A stretch of 64,000 nucleotides of DNA from Utricularia gibba (GCA_002189035.1 CM007989.1:3596001-3660000); one strand, 5' to 3'. Positions 1 to 13,294 are shown, counted from the first letter of the stretch. Numbers and translations are program-made. The notes: generated from the letters alone by a model not told the origin.

Positions 1-2171
1 TTTTCAATTGAATACTGAGCTACAGTTCAACACCGAAAAAAAAAAAAAAAAATGGAAGTGGAGGACCTTACCGCATTCACCTTCACATAAGTCTGTCAGC
101 CTTGCGATGGCTTTGGTGAGACCTTGTTCATGCTCCTGTGTATCAAAGTTTTACAGTTATTTTACTTTCCAAAACAGCGTTCAGTATAAGTTTAAGATGA
201 TGTTCTGACCTTCAGCACCAACTTAGCCTTCTCCATCTCCGCAGGATCCGGATGGTTAGCGCTAAATACCATCTCAATCTGCCACCACCAAAGAATAACA
301 GATACAGAAGACACATAGAATGCGCATACATGAAAACTAGCATCGTACCTCCTTTATCAGAGTTTCCGTGTGAAGCAGTCGGATGTCGTCAAGACCACTC
401 TTCCCCGTGCCATTTTGGGATGGTGGGAAATCCTTTCTTGATTGACACTTAGCCATTCCTATCCCCTTTCCAACACCCAAGCAACGATCTCGCCCAAGCT
501 GTCTATTTGTGCCAAGCTCCGTGCCACCATAACCCTTGAGATGAGAAATTTCAGGGTCTTCACCTTCCCATTGCAAGTCATTGGGAGAAATCTGCAAGGC
601 ATTAACATAGAAGAAAGGATTTGAAAAGGAATACCTAAAAAAAGTGCATGCTATTTAAAAAATGACTAATAAAATTTAATAGAACAGAGCATGCATTTTT
701 TTTTTTTTTTTTATGGATACCGTGCATATGCATTGGTGATATTAACTTTCCACTCTCCATTAGAAAGATCATAATGAAAATAATTACCTCAGAAAGATTG
801 ACCCATTCCCAAGTTTCATTAGCAGTACCGACATCATAGACAAGGAAGTGTCTACCCTGGAAAAGCATCAACATGATTTAGGTGCCAAGTTAATAAACAG
901 AAGTTTCATAGTCGTGGAAGATAATGTTTACCTCAACAGGATTGTAATCTGTAATCATAGCTTCATAAAAATTATTATCATCAGGCCACCTCGTCCTCAC
1001 TTTCCGACCAATCAATGGGTCAATTGGAGCTCCTTCTACGGGTTCCTTGCCAAAGCCTCTAGAAGGAATACCCTGACCTAACTTACCCCTTCCAGGTGGG
1101 CCACCAGGGTACTGCATCTTTACAGATGACGGCCCTAGAGGCATCTTCACAACAATTAAGCAAAGAAGCAGAAGTCATTTAGCAGGTGAATGGGAGCATC
1201 ATAACTAATAGCAAAACATCACTCACTGATTTCTGCCTCTTCATTTTTGCACCCAAGGGTCTACGCTTCCCCGCTGATAAGGTTGGTTGATTTGGTGTAG
1301 CCGTCGTCTGTGGGTGGAAAGAAGGAGATGGGGGACCAAAGGATTGAGAAGGCAAAGATGAAGCTGCTTTCTGTTTCTTACGAGAAGCTGGGATGGAAGG
1401 GCTAGGCAATGGCTCGTGGACATTTTGACTCACACCATGCAATCCTTGTTGAAGTCCAGCAGATTGTCTCCACTCCCTGAACAGTGTAGCCAAGGGTAAA
1501 CATAAAATATTGGTCTTAGAAAATTTTAGGAACCCACGGAATAGAAAATGCATTCTTCTTCTTCTCAAAACCTTATACGTCGAATTGTTTCATCAGCATT
1601 CACCCTGGCAAGAAGTTCTCTGTGTTCTTCATTCGATAATCTCAACTCTCTTCTAAGCTCAGTTATCAAATCTTCCTTCTCCTGGAGATGATATGCGCCG
1701 TTATCGATGACCATAATCACACAAACTACGCACTCTCTCAACGGACAAAGAAGTACCCATGAAATTGCATCTGCTTGAGCTTTAAATGCTCTTAAAACAG
1801 AACTATACGCTTCTTGCTCAAGTTGATGAATTCTGGATTCCATACTGGTCTCCTCGAGCATCCTTGGTTGCATCACTGATCCCACGGCTGCAGACCTTCC
1901 ATTCCTGGAGATTCGGCCGCCTCTTGGCATTCTATTCTGAAGTGGTGGGGGCAAATCATCATCAGTTCCTGAAACAACATCCAATAGAAACCAAAGGAAC
2001 GAATAACATTGCTTTGCACAGAAACAGACACATGAGCTGCAAACAAGCCATCCCCCAGCTGAATGGAACAAAGAAATTGACAAAGAATCCCCGAGCTAAA
2101 CGCAAAAAATGAAACACCAAACATTCCAGCACAAATTACTTACCACTGCTATCGTAAGGCTTGAAATCCAT
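1..2171 (-). CDS. EMSY-LIKE (EML) protein: ENT domain plus Tudor/Agenet-like domain, 3' end cut by window edge
   Basis: Plant EMSY-LIKE proteins are nuclear chromatin readers that recognise histone marks and act in defence gene control and seed development. The ATG lies at 2171 ([10 protein letters not shown]). Exons, all with GT-AG borders and matching phases, are 2144-2171, 1757-1968, 1572-1681, 1227-1476, 932-1144, 788-856, 349-591, 210-278 and 72-135, with a last piece starting near 19 and running off the edge. The second and third exons encode the ENT helix bundle ([19 protein letters not shown], then [19 protein letters not shown]). The 932-1144 and 788-856 exons encode the Tudor-like part ([32 protein letters not shown]). 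The 3' exons carry the family motif [16 protein letters not shown] and a helical EHEQ segment. Domain order and exon phases fit EML. The final exon junction is inferred. Confidence 0.9.
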
Positions 2172-5100
2172 GGCCAGCTTGAACAAACCGAATTTGAGGT
2201 CACCTGCGGCTCCGAGCTGTGAAACCGATGGAAAACCTAATTAGAGCAGCACTAGTCAAGAAACTATGACAGCAAAGCAATTTTTACGGCTACAATGTGT
2301 GACGAAGTGTATGATCGGAAAATTGGTTCTGCTGATTTCCGAGGGCTCCGACCGTGTGCCACCGAGGTGCGCGGGCGCTTCGCGATTTACTAACAACACA
2401 CGATTCCGCAGTCACACGCTTTCTTTTTGGTCATTTTTTAATCCCTTCCTAGTTTTATATTTTACATGTTCACCAAAGCAACTAAAACACCAACAAACGA
2501 AGTTGCCGTCGCAGTAGATCATTCCAGAATCATCGCAGAAACCACAAGGAACTAGCAAGCGTCCCAGCCGTAACAAACAAACTACGCGATCGGAGAATCG
2601 CCGCTGTCAGCATGATCCGACGGCCTGAGTTGTTGGAGATGCGCGGACGTGAATTTTTAAGAAGTTTCGTTAAATGCAGGTGTTTCAATTCCGCCTTCTG
2701 ACGCCGTCGACGTGTAGCGGGAACACCAATCGGGTAAACCATGACTCTGGAATCTGGCGTATGGTAACACCACAACGTGCTGCGTTTTTAAAATGCACCA
2801 ATATTAAATATTTTCTATAATAGGTTAAATTTTTAATTATATTTTAAAATATATAAATTCCATCAAATCTAATTCGTATCGGAACTCATCATTTCACATT
2901 AATTACTCACTCACCCTCTACATTTATTCTACGATCTCGTTCTCATTAATAAATCCTGTTATTATTAATATTATTTATTCCATTATTTCAAAAAAACATC
3001 ACTAAGATCTCCTTCAATTACAAAAATTATGTTATTCATTAGGTATTCTTTAAAAGAGTAAAAATAATAACTAGGGCAATGTGCAAATTGGAAAAAATTC
3101 CACTATACTAATCATTAAATAAAACTAAGATATAGAGTTGCATTTATTTTTTAAATAAAGATTCAATGTATTGAATTAACACATTCAAAATTTAAGTACA
3201 TAAGTGTTAAGATCGAAAATCAGTTCTGAAGAATTTGACCAATTCCCAGAGTTGCGAATGGAGTTTGACGTAATCCGGTTTGTGATATACCGATTTGTGT
3301 TGAGAACAAAAGAAATGTAAAGACATGAGAATTTTTACGTGAAAATTATCGTAAGATGGGAAAAATCACGAAGTTAATAGAACTCGTCGAAAGAGTGGTT
3401 TCACTAACAAAGGAGGGAAAGAGATACACAAGGGAGTGTAGAGAGTTCAACATTTTCCACTTTGAACTTATCTGTAATTATAGGGAGAGTTTATCCGACC
3501 GAATTCTGCAAGTATCGATTATTTTTTGCATCTAGTATCCATACTATAATCCTGTTAACAAATAATCACCGATTGCAGTGTTATTACTGTAATTCAGTTA
3601 TTTTATAAATTATAAAGGTCATCACAACTCAAGTTTAATACTTATCGATTTGTCAACTTGCAGTAGTTTGTCAAGATATATTTTGATCTTTTTTGTCAAC
3701 CGATTTATTTAACCTCCACCAATAAGAAATATAGATTATTTTTAAAAAATTAGATTCGATCAATTAATACTGATTTATAATCTTTTATATATTTAGTTAT
3801 ATTATATTAATTTCCTGATATGAAATTATTTTTTGTTCTAATATGCATTATATGATATTTTCTATTAAGGGGTATCAGATATCATGATAAACGATGATAT
3901 GGAAAAAGAATATTTGCTCATATGGATGTTATGGCACATGGAGGACATGGTGACAGCGGCGATCATAGACACATGATCGATCATGGAGGAGGTATGTATG
4001 TGGGATGATGGATGAAAAACGAAGGGGGAAAGTGGATGCAGTGCACATGGGAAGGGAGACAAATGCCACATGAAAAATAACATGGAGCCTTTGCTCCAAC
4101 CCTCACCCCTTTTGTTTCTTGTTTCTCTTCTCATCCAGCCATGACACCCTACCAGATAATATCCCCCCATGACAATAATATCCGCATAAATATCTTACCA
4201 TAGACAAGAACCATATTCCATTCCACAGAGGCCCAGGCGCAGTGAATGCCAACAATTCCATTGTCCGCTTCTGCCTTTGCTTTCAAAAATGTGCAGAGGA
4301 TGTGCTGCTCGGATGGATGGATGGATGGATCCCGTGCCCAGGGCCTCCCCGGCCCACCACGCCTTACAACATTGAGTTTTAATTTAGTACAAATTATCTT
4401 ATTATTTTTATTTGATAATAAATTATCTTCAAGTTTCTTGGAGTTGAATCAACTGGAGAAATGTCTTGTTGTCTAAATGTCCTATCTTGTCTCTCGGGGA
4501 TAAGATTTGTGTGTCATTAATTTTTCTCCCACATAGACGCAATAATCATGTGTTTTGATTGGCCAGTCTTTTATTAAAAAAGTATTTTTTGAGAATTAAT
4601 ATTAATAAATAGAAAGTTGGTTTTTATAGTTGTTTTTAAATTTATATTCTTTTTATAAGAAAAATCATTCCCTAGGATTTTGTATAAATAATTCCTACTT
4701 AAAATGGTTTCAAATAATTATGTGTCGGATAGGCTCAAGAGAGCGGTGTGGGGCCCACTCTTCCTTCTTCTGTCCGACGCAATAGAGGTCGCTGTTCGCC
4801 ACCTTACAAAAGTAGCCAGGTGTTTGCCAGCTGGATTTTCGAGATGGGTGTCCTTTTGTTCCATTAATTTATATAAAAAAAGTCTTTTTTACAGTGATTA
4901 AAAGTGTATTATATTTTATTCGATGAATTATAAATATAAGTAATCCACGTGTCCGTAGAGGATTGGTGCGGAACCAGACCCTGCAAAAGAATTTCCTTCT
5001 CTTAATAAAAAAAATGTAACATTTTAATTAATGAATTTTATATATTGAATATGACATGATGTATGATTGGATTCTAAAAATAATTGCTGGGGAAGGGGCG

Positions 5101-5499
5101 GACAGGTAAAATGAGAGGCAGGCAAGCGAAGGGGAAGGGGGAGGCGCAGACCAGACCTGGTCCTGGTCCAACCCATCAGCAGATATTCCGATCACTGTAA
5201 TCAATGCCACTCCTAGAGGGGGAACGAAGGGGAGAAAGAAAGAATCACATCGCAGTTTCACACGTTGGTTGGGCGTCGGGAGTCGCCTTTTCTTTATCTG
5301 TTGCTTCTTCCCGTCGTAGAATAGTTGAATTTCAAATCGCTGTCTGAAAACCGCCGTTTTATTACCATCTCTCTCTCTCTCTCCCTTGAATCGTCTCTTA
5401 AAAGCTGCTCCTTCATATACCAAGACAAAGAAACAACCAGCTTATATATAATATAACCTTCTTCTTCTTGTTCTTCTTTGGGTTCTTTGCTGTCTGAAA
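2172..5499. other. Intergenic region with divergent upstream regions
   Basis: No convincing gene is seen in these 3.3 kb. The left end holds the 5' leader and promoter of the EMSY-like gene. AT-rich DNA follows from about 2790. A moderately GC-rich patch at 3190-3500 contains the words acgtgaaaattatcg and gggaaaaatcacg, which resemble retroelement-derived plant repeats but are too decayed to classify. A (GGAT) run lies at about 4313-4330. The right end is the promoter of the O-fucosyltransferase gene. A short His/Met-rich reading frame at 3924-4010 is reported among the findings. Confidence 0.6.
5368..5455 (+). promoter_or_regulatory. Probable core promoter of the O-fucosyltransferase gene
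   Basis: A CT-rich tract (5368-5385, a Y-patch-like element common in plant core promoters) is followed by a strong TATA-type sequence, TATATATAATATAA, at about 5443-5456. This lies 45-57 bp upstream of the ATG at 5500, so any leader would be short. The assignment rests on position and composition only. Confidence 0.45.
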
Positions 5500-7503
5500 A
5501 TGGCTGTGACCAAAGGGAGAACCAAGGACAAGCAGCAGAGTTTCATCTCGGTTCCATCTCCGGTGATCACCTCTATTTCCCAGTCATCCCTCGAGTCTCT
5601 GTTGCTTTCTCCTAAGAGGAGACAGAGACCCGTGTCCAAGCTCAGAGCTTTCTGCAACAACCCAAGATTTTACGCTTTCTTGCCTTTTCTATTCGTGTCT
5701 CTTTGGTTTATGAAGATTTGGCTTGAATTCGATCCTTTCTCGAGAAACCCATGTTCTGTTTCGCGAGAAAGCGGGCTTGTTTCAGCCGGGTTCTCGAGTT
5801 TGGAACCAGAACGAAGCTATGAGTTTGAAGACAAAAGCGAGTTCTGGAAGCAGCCTGATGGCATGGGATATAAGCCTTGTTTGGGATTCAGCCAAGGGTA
5901 TGAAGTGGAGAGCAGTGAGATAGTTAAGGACAGAAGCAAGTATTTGTTGGTTGTGGTTTCAGGGGGGATGAATCAACAGAGGAATCAGGTTGTCGATGCT
6001 GTTGTTCTTGCAAGAATTCTTGGTGCTGCTCTGGTTGTCCCCATTTTGCAAGTTAATGTTATATGGGGAGATGAAAGGTAAGTAACGAAGTCATCTTTAC
6101 CTCCATGTTTTCTTCATCATATCTTTGATCATCATATCCGTGATTGCTGCAGTGAATTCTCTGATATATTCGACTTGGATCATTTCAAAAACGTTCTTGC
6201 AAACGATGTAAGAATAGTTTCATCTCTTCCCTCGACCCATCTGATGACGAGGCCTGTGGAGGAGAAGAGGATTCCGGTTCACGCATCGCCGGCATGGATT
6301 CGTTCTCATTACCTTAGACGGGTACCTGAAACTTATGCCGTATCGGAATTTTTTAAACATGTTTACTTGTATTTTGTATGCTGACGAAGTTTGATGCGCT
6401 TCTGCAGATTAGAAGAGATGGGGTTTTGCTCTTAAGAGGCCTGGACTCGAGGCTGTCAAAGGATCTTCCATCTGATCTTCAAAAGCTTCGTTGCAAGGTG
6501 TGTTTTCAGATTCTTGCTTTCTCTGCTTCTTTTATTTTTAATCCGAATACTGAGTTGTTTACATAGTTTTCAGGTTGCTTTTCATGCTTTGAGATTTGCT
6601 CCACATATAACCGAACTTGGCAATAAGCTTACAGAGAGGATGCGAAGTAAAGGACCTTACCTTGCTCTTCATCTCCGGATGGAGAAGGATGTGTGGGTTC
6701 GGACTGGTTGTCTGCCGGGGCTTACCCGGGAATACGATGAGATCATACGTAACGAAAGGAAGGCGCGGCCGGAGCTCCTGACTTCGCGGTTGTCGAACGT
6801 CTCGTTCCATGACAGGAAACTTGCAGGATTGTGTCCTTTGAATGCCATGGAAGTCACAAGGTAACTTCCTGTTTTTTCCTGGGTATGGAAGCTGAGTCGG
6901 ATTCCGGTGAGGGCTCAAGGGCAAGTGTTTTTCAGGCTCCTTAAAGCTCTGGGAGCTCCATCAAATACAAGGATCTTTTGGGCTGGAGGTACGCCTTTGG
7001 GAGGAAAAGAGGCTCTGCTGCCATTGATGAAGGAATTCCCTCATTTCTACAACAAAGAAGACCTTGCCTTACCTGGGGAGCTTCAGCCTTACTCGAAGAA
7101 AGCTTCCACAATGGCTGCAATCGATTACATTGTCTCCGAGAGAAGCGATGTTTTCATGGCTTCCCATGGAGGAAACATGGGACACGCCATTCAGGTAATG
7201 CGCTTTCTGATTCAAAGCAAGCACAGTGCTTTGAATCCCCATTTTCGTGCAACTTACCTGCCTGCTCTGAAACAGGGGCATAGAGCTTATTCAGGGCACA
7301 AAAAGACCATCATCCCTAACAAAAGAGAAATGCTCCCTTACTTCTTGAACTCTCGTCTTCCTGAAAAGGAGTTCTCTGCTATCATACTGGGCCTGCACCT
7401 TGATTCTCTTGGACAACCGGAGCTTAGAATGAGCAAAGCCGGGAGAGATGTGACAAAATATCCCATACCGGAATGCATGTGCAACACTACGACGACATCA
7501 TAG
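5500..7503 (+). CDS. O-fucosyltransferase family protein (plant GT106-type), type II membrane protein
   Basis: The gene encodes a predicted 536-residue Golgi glycosyltransferase of the plant O-fucosyltransferase-like family. Exons are 5500-6077, 6153-6321, 6408-6497, 6574-6860, 6936-7194 and 7276-7503, and phases agree throughout. A Lys/Arg-rich cytosolic N-terminus is followed by one membrane anchor at about residues 53-72 (FYAFLPFLFVSLWFMKIW). The catalytic region has the family pattern: LLVVVSGGMNQQRNQVVDAV (donor-site loop), PYLALHLRMEKDVW (HLRxExD motif), and the late SDVFMASHGGNMGHAI segment followed by GHKKTIIPNKREM. The unspliced frame across 7195-7275 is open, but the GT-AG intron restores the HAIQ-GHRAYSGHKK family sequence. 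Its acceptor sugar cannot be read from sequence, so no specific symbol is given. Confidence 0.88.
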
Positions 7504-9532
7504 CAGAGGCTATGATGTTGAAAAAATGTTGAAAACAGCAGATGGCTTTCTGGTACATATCTCTTGATGTTATAATATTCTTTGTAAGGAGAATACGGTG
7601 ATGTATTCTTCTCATTTCATTCGTTCCTTGGGTCTGCATGTATCTGCGGCTGTACTCACCATGTTTATACATAAAACGTCTTCCCGGATTTTCTTCAAAA
7701 CATCACAAGAAGCACTGAAACCACCAGACGGGCTTTTGCTTAAGCTGCTCAAATTCTGACTGGTTTCTATGATAAACAAGGCGGTTTTCAGCCTCACCTT
7801 TCCATGTAAGAATGGATAGAAACTGAGCTATCGATGAGCTGCAATCCAAAGAAAAGGGTGAGATTTGCAGTGTCAATGTAGCACACAAGTGGTTGGGACC
7901 AGAGTTACCCTCGGATAGCTACAGAAAGCAATGCTTTTAATGGCTGGGTAAGTGGATGCAGCCAATTTGGGTGTCTGTTTTATGGCATGCCCCATGTGGT
8001 TAAAGAGCAACAACTTTTTGTATAAGATGATAACAGCTGATGCGATGCAATCTCGTCAGAAAGCGAGCAAACACCTAGATGATCAGACTGTTTTTCTTGA
8101 TCAATCTTGGGATAAAACACCCCTTAAGTGCTCAAGTTGGATGCCCAAATCTTACACTCTTTTGCTCCGGCGTAGTTCCTGGCTCCTCTGGCAAGCCTTG
8201 AGGCAATTGAAGGCAGAGTGGCCATTCCCATATAGACAAAGACAACCAACGTGGAATGAGGGTCGGCAGCATTTTCTGCTACAAAGACAGCAGGATCCTT
8301 TCCACCTTCCCTTGAGTTCCCCTGCCTCCCTGAGAGATCGAACACTGCTGCCAACTCCCCTGCAGGTCAGCGGCAGTCCTAGGTATGCAGCGATCCCCGT
8401 GTGATGCTCTGTCCCATATAAAGAGTGGAAGAATTTAAAAATTTTTATATTTTTATTTTTATTTTTTAAAAATAAAAATAATTTTGTTGTAGAATAATTT
8501 CAATATAAAATTAATTTAATAAAAAATAATTAAGATTATACTACAAAATTATTTTTAAAAAATAATTAGTTTATTACTTTTACTTTTTATTTCTATTTTT
8601 ATAAAATAATTTTCAAAAATAAAAACAGTTTTCAAAAATTTTCTAGAATACTGTTTTAGATAAATTCCATATTAGTTATGAATAGGGAAATATTAAATTG
8701 AATAGAATAATAATGTAAATTTCGTATGAGTACTTTTTTAGAACACAATAGAATATACTTGATAGAAACTTAAGAGTTAAACATGCTTAATTTAAAATAA
8801 TATGAGGATTGGATATCCGAACAATATTATATAATGTAAACATGAGTCGTTACATCCATGAGACAATGGTTATATAACAACTCATGGAAAAAGCAGGCAA
8901 ATCATTCGTTTGTGATGCCTTAATTTATTAAAATAGTATTTTAAAATCAAATTGAAAATTATTTTATGATTGATTTATAGTTTTAACTTAATTTGTTATA
9001 ATAAATTGAATCATATTTAATTCATAAATATATTATAAAAATAAACATTAAAAAATTAATTAAAGACTCACCATATTTGCCAGCGAAACTCAAAAGCAAC
9101 TCATGGTTTTAATAACAAAATTAGTATTTTCGTAAATCAGATAGAATTGGAAAAATTAATATTTTCAAATTACTCTAATTTTAAATGAAGTTATTATTTT
9201 TTTATTTATGAAATATTAAATGATTATTTTTGATAACATCTGCTAATTAAAATGCCTCTCAATGGGTGGCTGTTGAACACCCGGTGTGTGGTGTAGACGG
9301 TGCTAAAATGCGCCAGGGTATGAGTGTGATAATACTCTGCTAAACTGGGCCGCCATAAGGCTACAATGCGCCGATAATAATTTATTCTCGGGGAGGGCTT
9401 GCTTCCTCCTGTAGTCCTGTTAGAATGTTCCAGAAGTAGAACTCTGCGCCTTACCCATCTGCCCTCAGATTTCTCCCCGGAAAAAAAGCATACTAATACC
9501 TCTTCACTGTGTTTGGTGATTCTGGGCAACCG
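7504..9532. other. Intergenic region: 3' UTR, unrecognised open frame, AT-rich repeat
   Basis: The 3' UTR of the O-fucosyltransferase lies at the left. An open frame of 150 codons on the plus strand (7952-8404) overlaps a 76-codon frame on the minus strand (8124-8354). I recognise neither product, and they may be chance frames in a transcribed or decayed segment. From about 8430 to 8670 the DNA is an AT-rich palindrome-prone repeat related to the pair of elements at 33949-34565. The stretch 8670-9230 is AT-rich with no feature seen. The promoter and leader of the DnaJ gene fill 9250-9532. Confidence 0.55.
8430..8670. repeat. AT-rich MITE-like repeat, diverged copy
   Basis: The right end contains aaaacagttttcaaaaattttctagaata and, before it, ttattttt-aaaaaataat-agtttattacttttact. 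Both word groups recur in order in the element at 33949-34254, so these are copies of one dispersed repeat family. The left end (aatttaaaaatttttata) is an imperfect inverted match to the right end. The copy is degraded and its borders are approximate. Confidence 0.5.
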
Positions 9533-12500
9533 ATGGTCCGGCTCCACCTTGTCCGTCGGCTGCTGCCGGTATTCCTTCGAGTCTTGAGTGTATATTCCCT
9601 AATCGTCTTGGTTGATGATTATGGACTTCTCGTTCTGCAGTTAGTGGATACGGTGTCGAACAGAGGCTGCACGAGGAGTATAGTTACCTCATCGTGCAAT
9701 CAAGCAGGGAGCTTTTTTGATTGGGGTTCAAAAAATGGTACTTGGATTAGGGAGTAAGTGTCGGGATGTTTATTGGGTGATGGGGAGCGTGATTATGATG
9801 TGCAATGTTTTGCAGATGGTGGTGAGAAGTGGGGTGGTGTAAAAATAGGCTTTATCAGTAATAATCTCAATGGGACACGATCAATTCACGGAACTGGTAA
9901 TCATTGGCGCATGGAAGTGTTTTTTGACTTCGTGATTTCTCTTGTTCACCTGATTTGGATGTAACATCGGAATTCATCTTAATAGTTTCTCTATAGGGGT
10001 TACTTCATTGTTCCTTTTCCGCAACCACAGATGGCTAAGTGCCCTCACGTTGCAGGATTATGTGAAGGCATAATGTATTAAGCATGCATTTTCATGGTCT
10101 AATTAGGAGTGAAATTTTGCTCAGAATGACATAAGAAGTTGGCATCACTGGGTCTAATTTATTTTTTCTCTTTTTTGGTGAACTCATCTTCTTAGCGATA
10201 TTGTCAAGAGATTTTTATGATGTTCTTGGCGTCAGTAGGAACGCGACATCATCTGAAATTAAGAAAGCTTATTATGGGGTAAGTATCATATTATTTGAAA
10301 TTTGGCTGATGGTTTGCAAAGTTCTGGCATTTCCGTGTCGTCACATGATGTTCATTTGACTTGTAAAACCTGAAGCTAAAACCTATTTATCTACCTTTAC
10401 TAAATCTAGGATCAGGGTTTGAGATTCCATTGTTTTCTTTGATTCACAGCTTGCAAAGCAGTTACATCCTGACACAAATAAAAATGATCCAGAGGCTGAA
10501 AAGAAGTTTCAAGAAGTCCAGAAGGCCTACGAAGTACTTTTTGAAACTATTTTTCTTGCATTAGCTATTTTACAATTATTAACGTGGTGAAATTTTTTTG
10601 ATGTTGTCTACATGGCAACATTCGTAGGTCTTGAAAGATGAGGAGAAGCGCCAGCAGTATGATCAGGTTTGAGAATACTTTTTTCTCAGTTACATGAGCC
10701 CCATTGGGTCGAACGAAAATACACGAATTGCTATTTTTGTGCCTAAAATTTGGGTTGATTGTAAACTGAGGTCTGCTAAAATGGCAATTCGTTTCTAATT
10801 GGGAGCATTTCATATGTATGGTTTGCAAGTAAACCACCTTTTTTGTATACAACAGTTTGTGTCATATTGATGCTTCATCATTTTTGGGTTTATAATTATT
10901 ATTTTGTATTTCGCTGAAACTTATTTTTTGCAGAGGTTGACACTAAGCAGTAACCTAAGCATATTTTTTGTGGAACTTGCATTCAACAGATTGGACATGA
11001 AGCTTTTGAACGTGCTGCTACTGGTGAAGGAGGATATGGTCCGTTTGGAGGTGGCTTCAATCCGTTTGAGTCTATATTCAGAAATGCTGGTGTAAGCTTC
11101 TACCCCACTCCTCATATGCATTTCATTTGTGGTAATATATGCTCTTTTGACACGGGAAACTTATTTGGCGTTCAGTTCCGCTCTATCTTCGATACTGACA
11201 TGGGAGGTGAAGATGTTAAGGTTGCTTTCAATTTCGAAGTGTAGATTAGTAGAGCTGCAATCTTTCGTTTATTGGATGTTGCAATCATAACGTTTGTTAA
11301 ATAAAATTTAGGTTGCCGTTGAAATTTCCTTCATGGAAGCTGTCCAGGGATGCAGCAGAACACTGTCTGTTGTGACTGATTTGGCTTGTGATACTTGTGG
11401 TACGCTCACATGAACTTTTGATTTGTAATCCGAGTTGTTTCAGCATAACTCTGAATGTAACCATATCAATTTTCCTTGGATTTTATTCCGTGGATGTCAT
11501 CTATTTATTTCTTTGTTACTTTAGGTGGGTCGGGTGTCCCTCCTGGGACCAAGCCTGAAACTTGTAAACGATGCCGTGGATCTGGGATGGTGAGAGTGAT
11601 CCTTCTCTATTGGTTTATTCAGTGGGTGTGTCATGAAATCTTTTGCATCTTATTCCAGGTCATATCTCAAAATGGTTTTATGACAATCCAAGCAACATGT
11701 CCACAATGTCAAGGAACTGGGAAGATTATATCTGTATGCATTTATCTCATACTCGAAATGCATTTAAAATATTGTAGTTTAGGCATGAAGATTTCAGTAA
11801 GTTTCTCCGAAAATATTGTTGTGGAATTTTAGTCACAAGTTCTTTCTTCTTGCAACAGAGTTTTTGCAAGTCTTGCAGGGGTAAGAGGGTGGTGAAGGGG
11901 TCAAAGACAGTGACAGTGAATATCATGGCAGGTGGATTCATTGAAAACTTTGTTTTTATCATTTGCTTGATCACTACATTTTATTTTTATTGCATTACCG
12001 CCCACAGTCATCAATTGTTAAATGTTAAAAGTATATGGAAATCAGCTATCATCTGATTTGTTGGTAATCCATCATGCTTGTTCAAGTCGTGCTAACAATT
12101 TTTACCATCATATGGTTGCTTGTAACCAAAAATATGTTTCTAATGGGAAGACTGTGGTGAAAAAGAAATGGCTTATTGCGTTGATGGTTCATTCTGTCTG
12201 TAGGGGTTGACAACAATGAAACTCTTAAGATTCCAAGAAGTGGTGGAGCTGACCCTGATGGTACTCACCCTGGTGATCTTTATGTCATGATTAAGGTTTG
12301 AAAATTGATCTTTCTTATTGACTTTATCATCTCTCTCTTACTCAAATATTCGTCAAGACATGCTTATGCTTTCTGCTTCACAGGTCCGTGAAGATCCAGT
12401 ATTTCGTAGGGAAGGCTCGGATATCCATGTTGATGCAGTTTTAAGCATCACTCAGGTAAAAGGCTTATGCATTTTGTTCCAACTGTTTACCTTTTTCATT

Positions 12501-13294
12501 TGGGTGGGCGTACCCTATTCATTCGCTTAGCAACTGCATGTTAATGCATTTTGCTACTGAACTTACGTCATCTGATATCTCTTTTAAGTCGATTTTATCA
12601 GTCTACGAATCTGTTGTGTGTTAACATAAATTGTGATGTGCAGGCAATTTTGGGTGGCACTATCCAGGTCCCTACTCTAAGTGGCGATGTTGTCCTTAAG
12701 GTTTGTTATATTCCCGAAATCTCTCATCCTTGTAGCCCGAACTGTACATTTGAACATTGGTCACAAACGCTATCACATTTCCTGTTCCTTGTGCAGGTGC
12801 GCCCTGGAACTCAACCTGGTCAAAAAGTGGTCTTGAGGAAAAAAGGTTAGTGTCAATATCTATTTATGCTCTAGTTAGTTAATGGCTTCAGTGCAGTCTG
12901 CTAGTACTCATAGAGATGACTACACTGTATGACGCTATGTTTGTTTCCTCCGTTTTTTTCTACATTCGCTGTTATCCCATCACATGTATTCGAAACGGCA
13001 CACCTTCTAGCATGGGGCATAGTGGCAAAGTTGATTCTTCTGTTGATGCAGGGATAAAAGCCCGGAACTCCTTTTCCTTTGGTGATCAGTTTGTTCACTT
13101 CAACGTCATCATTCCAACGTGAGTTATAGCTCATTTCATTAAGATCACTCTTTCTTTTGCCTATCGGTTTATCACGTTGCATATATTATCTCTGCAGGGA
13201 CTTGACTCCACGGCAGCGCGAATTAATCGAGGAGTTTGTGAAGGAAGATCAGAGGCAAGATGAGAAGAGTGCTGCTGCTGGAGCATCCGTATAG
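9533..13294 (+). CDS. GFA2: GFA2-type mitochondrial DnaJ (type I Hsp40) chaperone
   Basis: This is a co-chaperone of mitochondrial Hsp70. In Arabidopsis, GFA2 is needed for synergid death and polar nuclear fusion. The model has 17 exons and about 448 residues: 9533-9753, 9859-9896, 10196-10278, 10450-10533, 10628-10666, 10990-11091, 11176-11220, 11312-11399, 11525-11589, 11659-11733, 11859-11931, 12204-12295, 12384-12455, 12644-12700, 12797-12845, 13052-13118 and 13198-13294. Features in order are a basic hydrophobic presequence, a J domain ([20 protein letters not shown], with HPD in KQLHPDTNK), a short Gly/Phe stretch, four zinc-finger CxxCxGxG-type repeats ([32 protein letters not shown]), and the C-terminal substrate-binding domain ([33 protein letters not shown]). 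The ATG is chosen because [11 protein letters not shown] resembles GFA2 starts. The exon 1 to 2 junction is the weakest part. Confidence 0.9.

Noticed and set aside
3865-4170. 101-codon minus-strand frame
   Set aside because: No conserved motif and a low-complexity composition; not supported as a gene.
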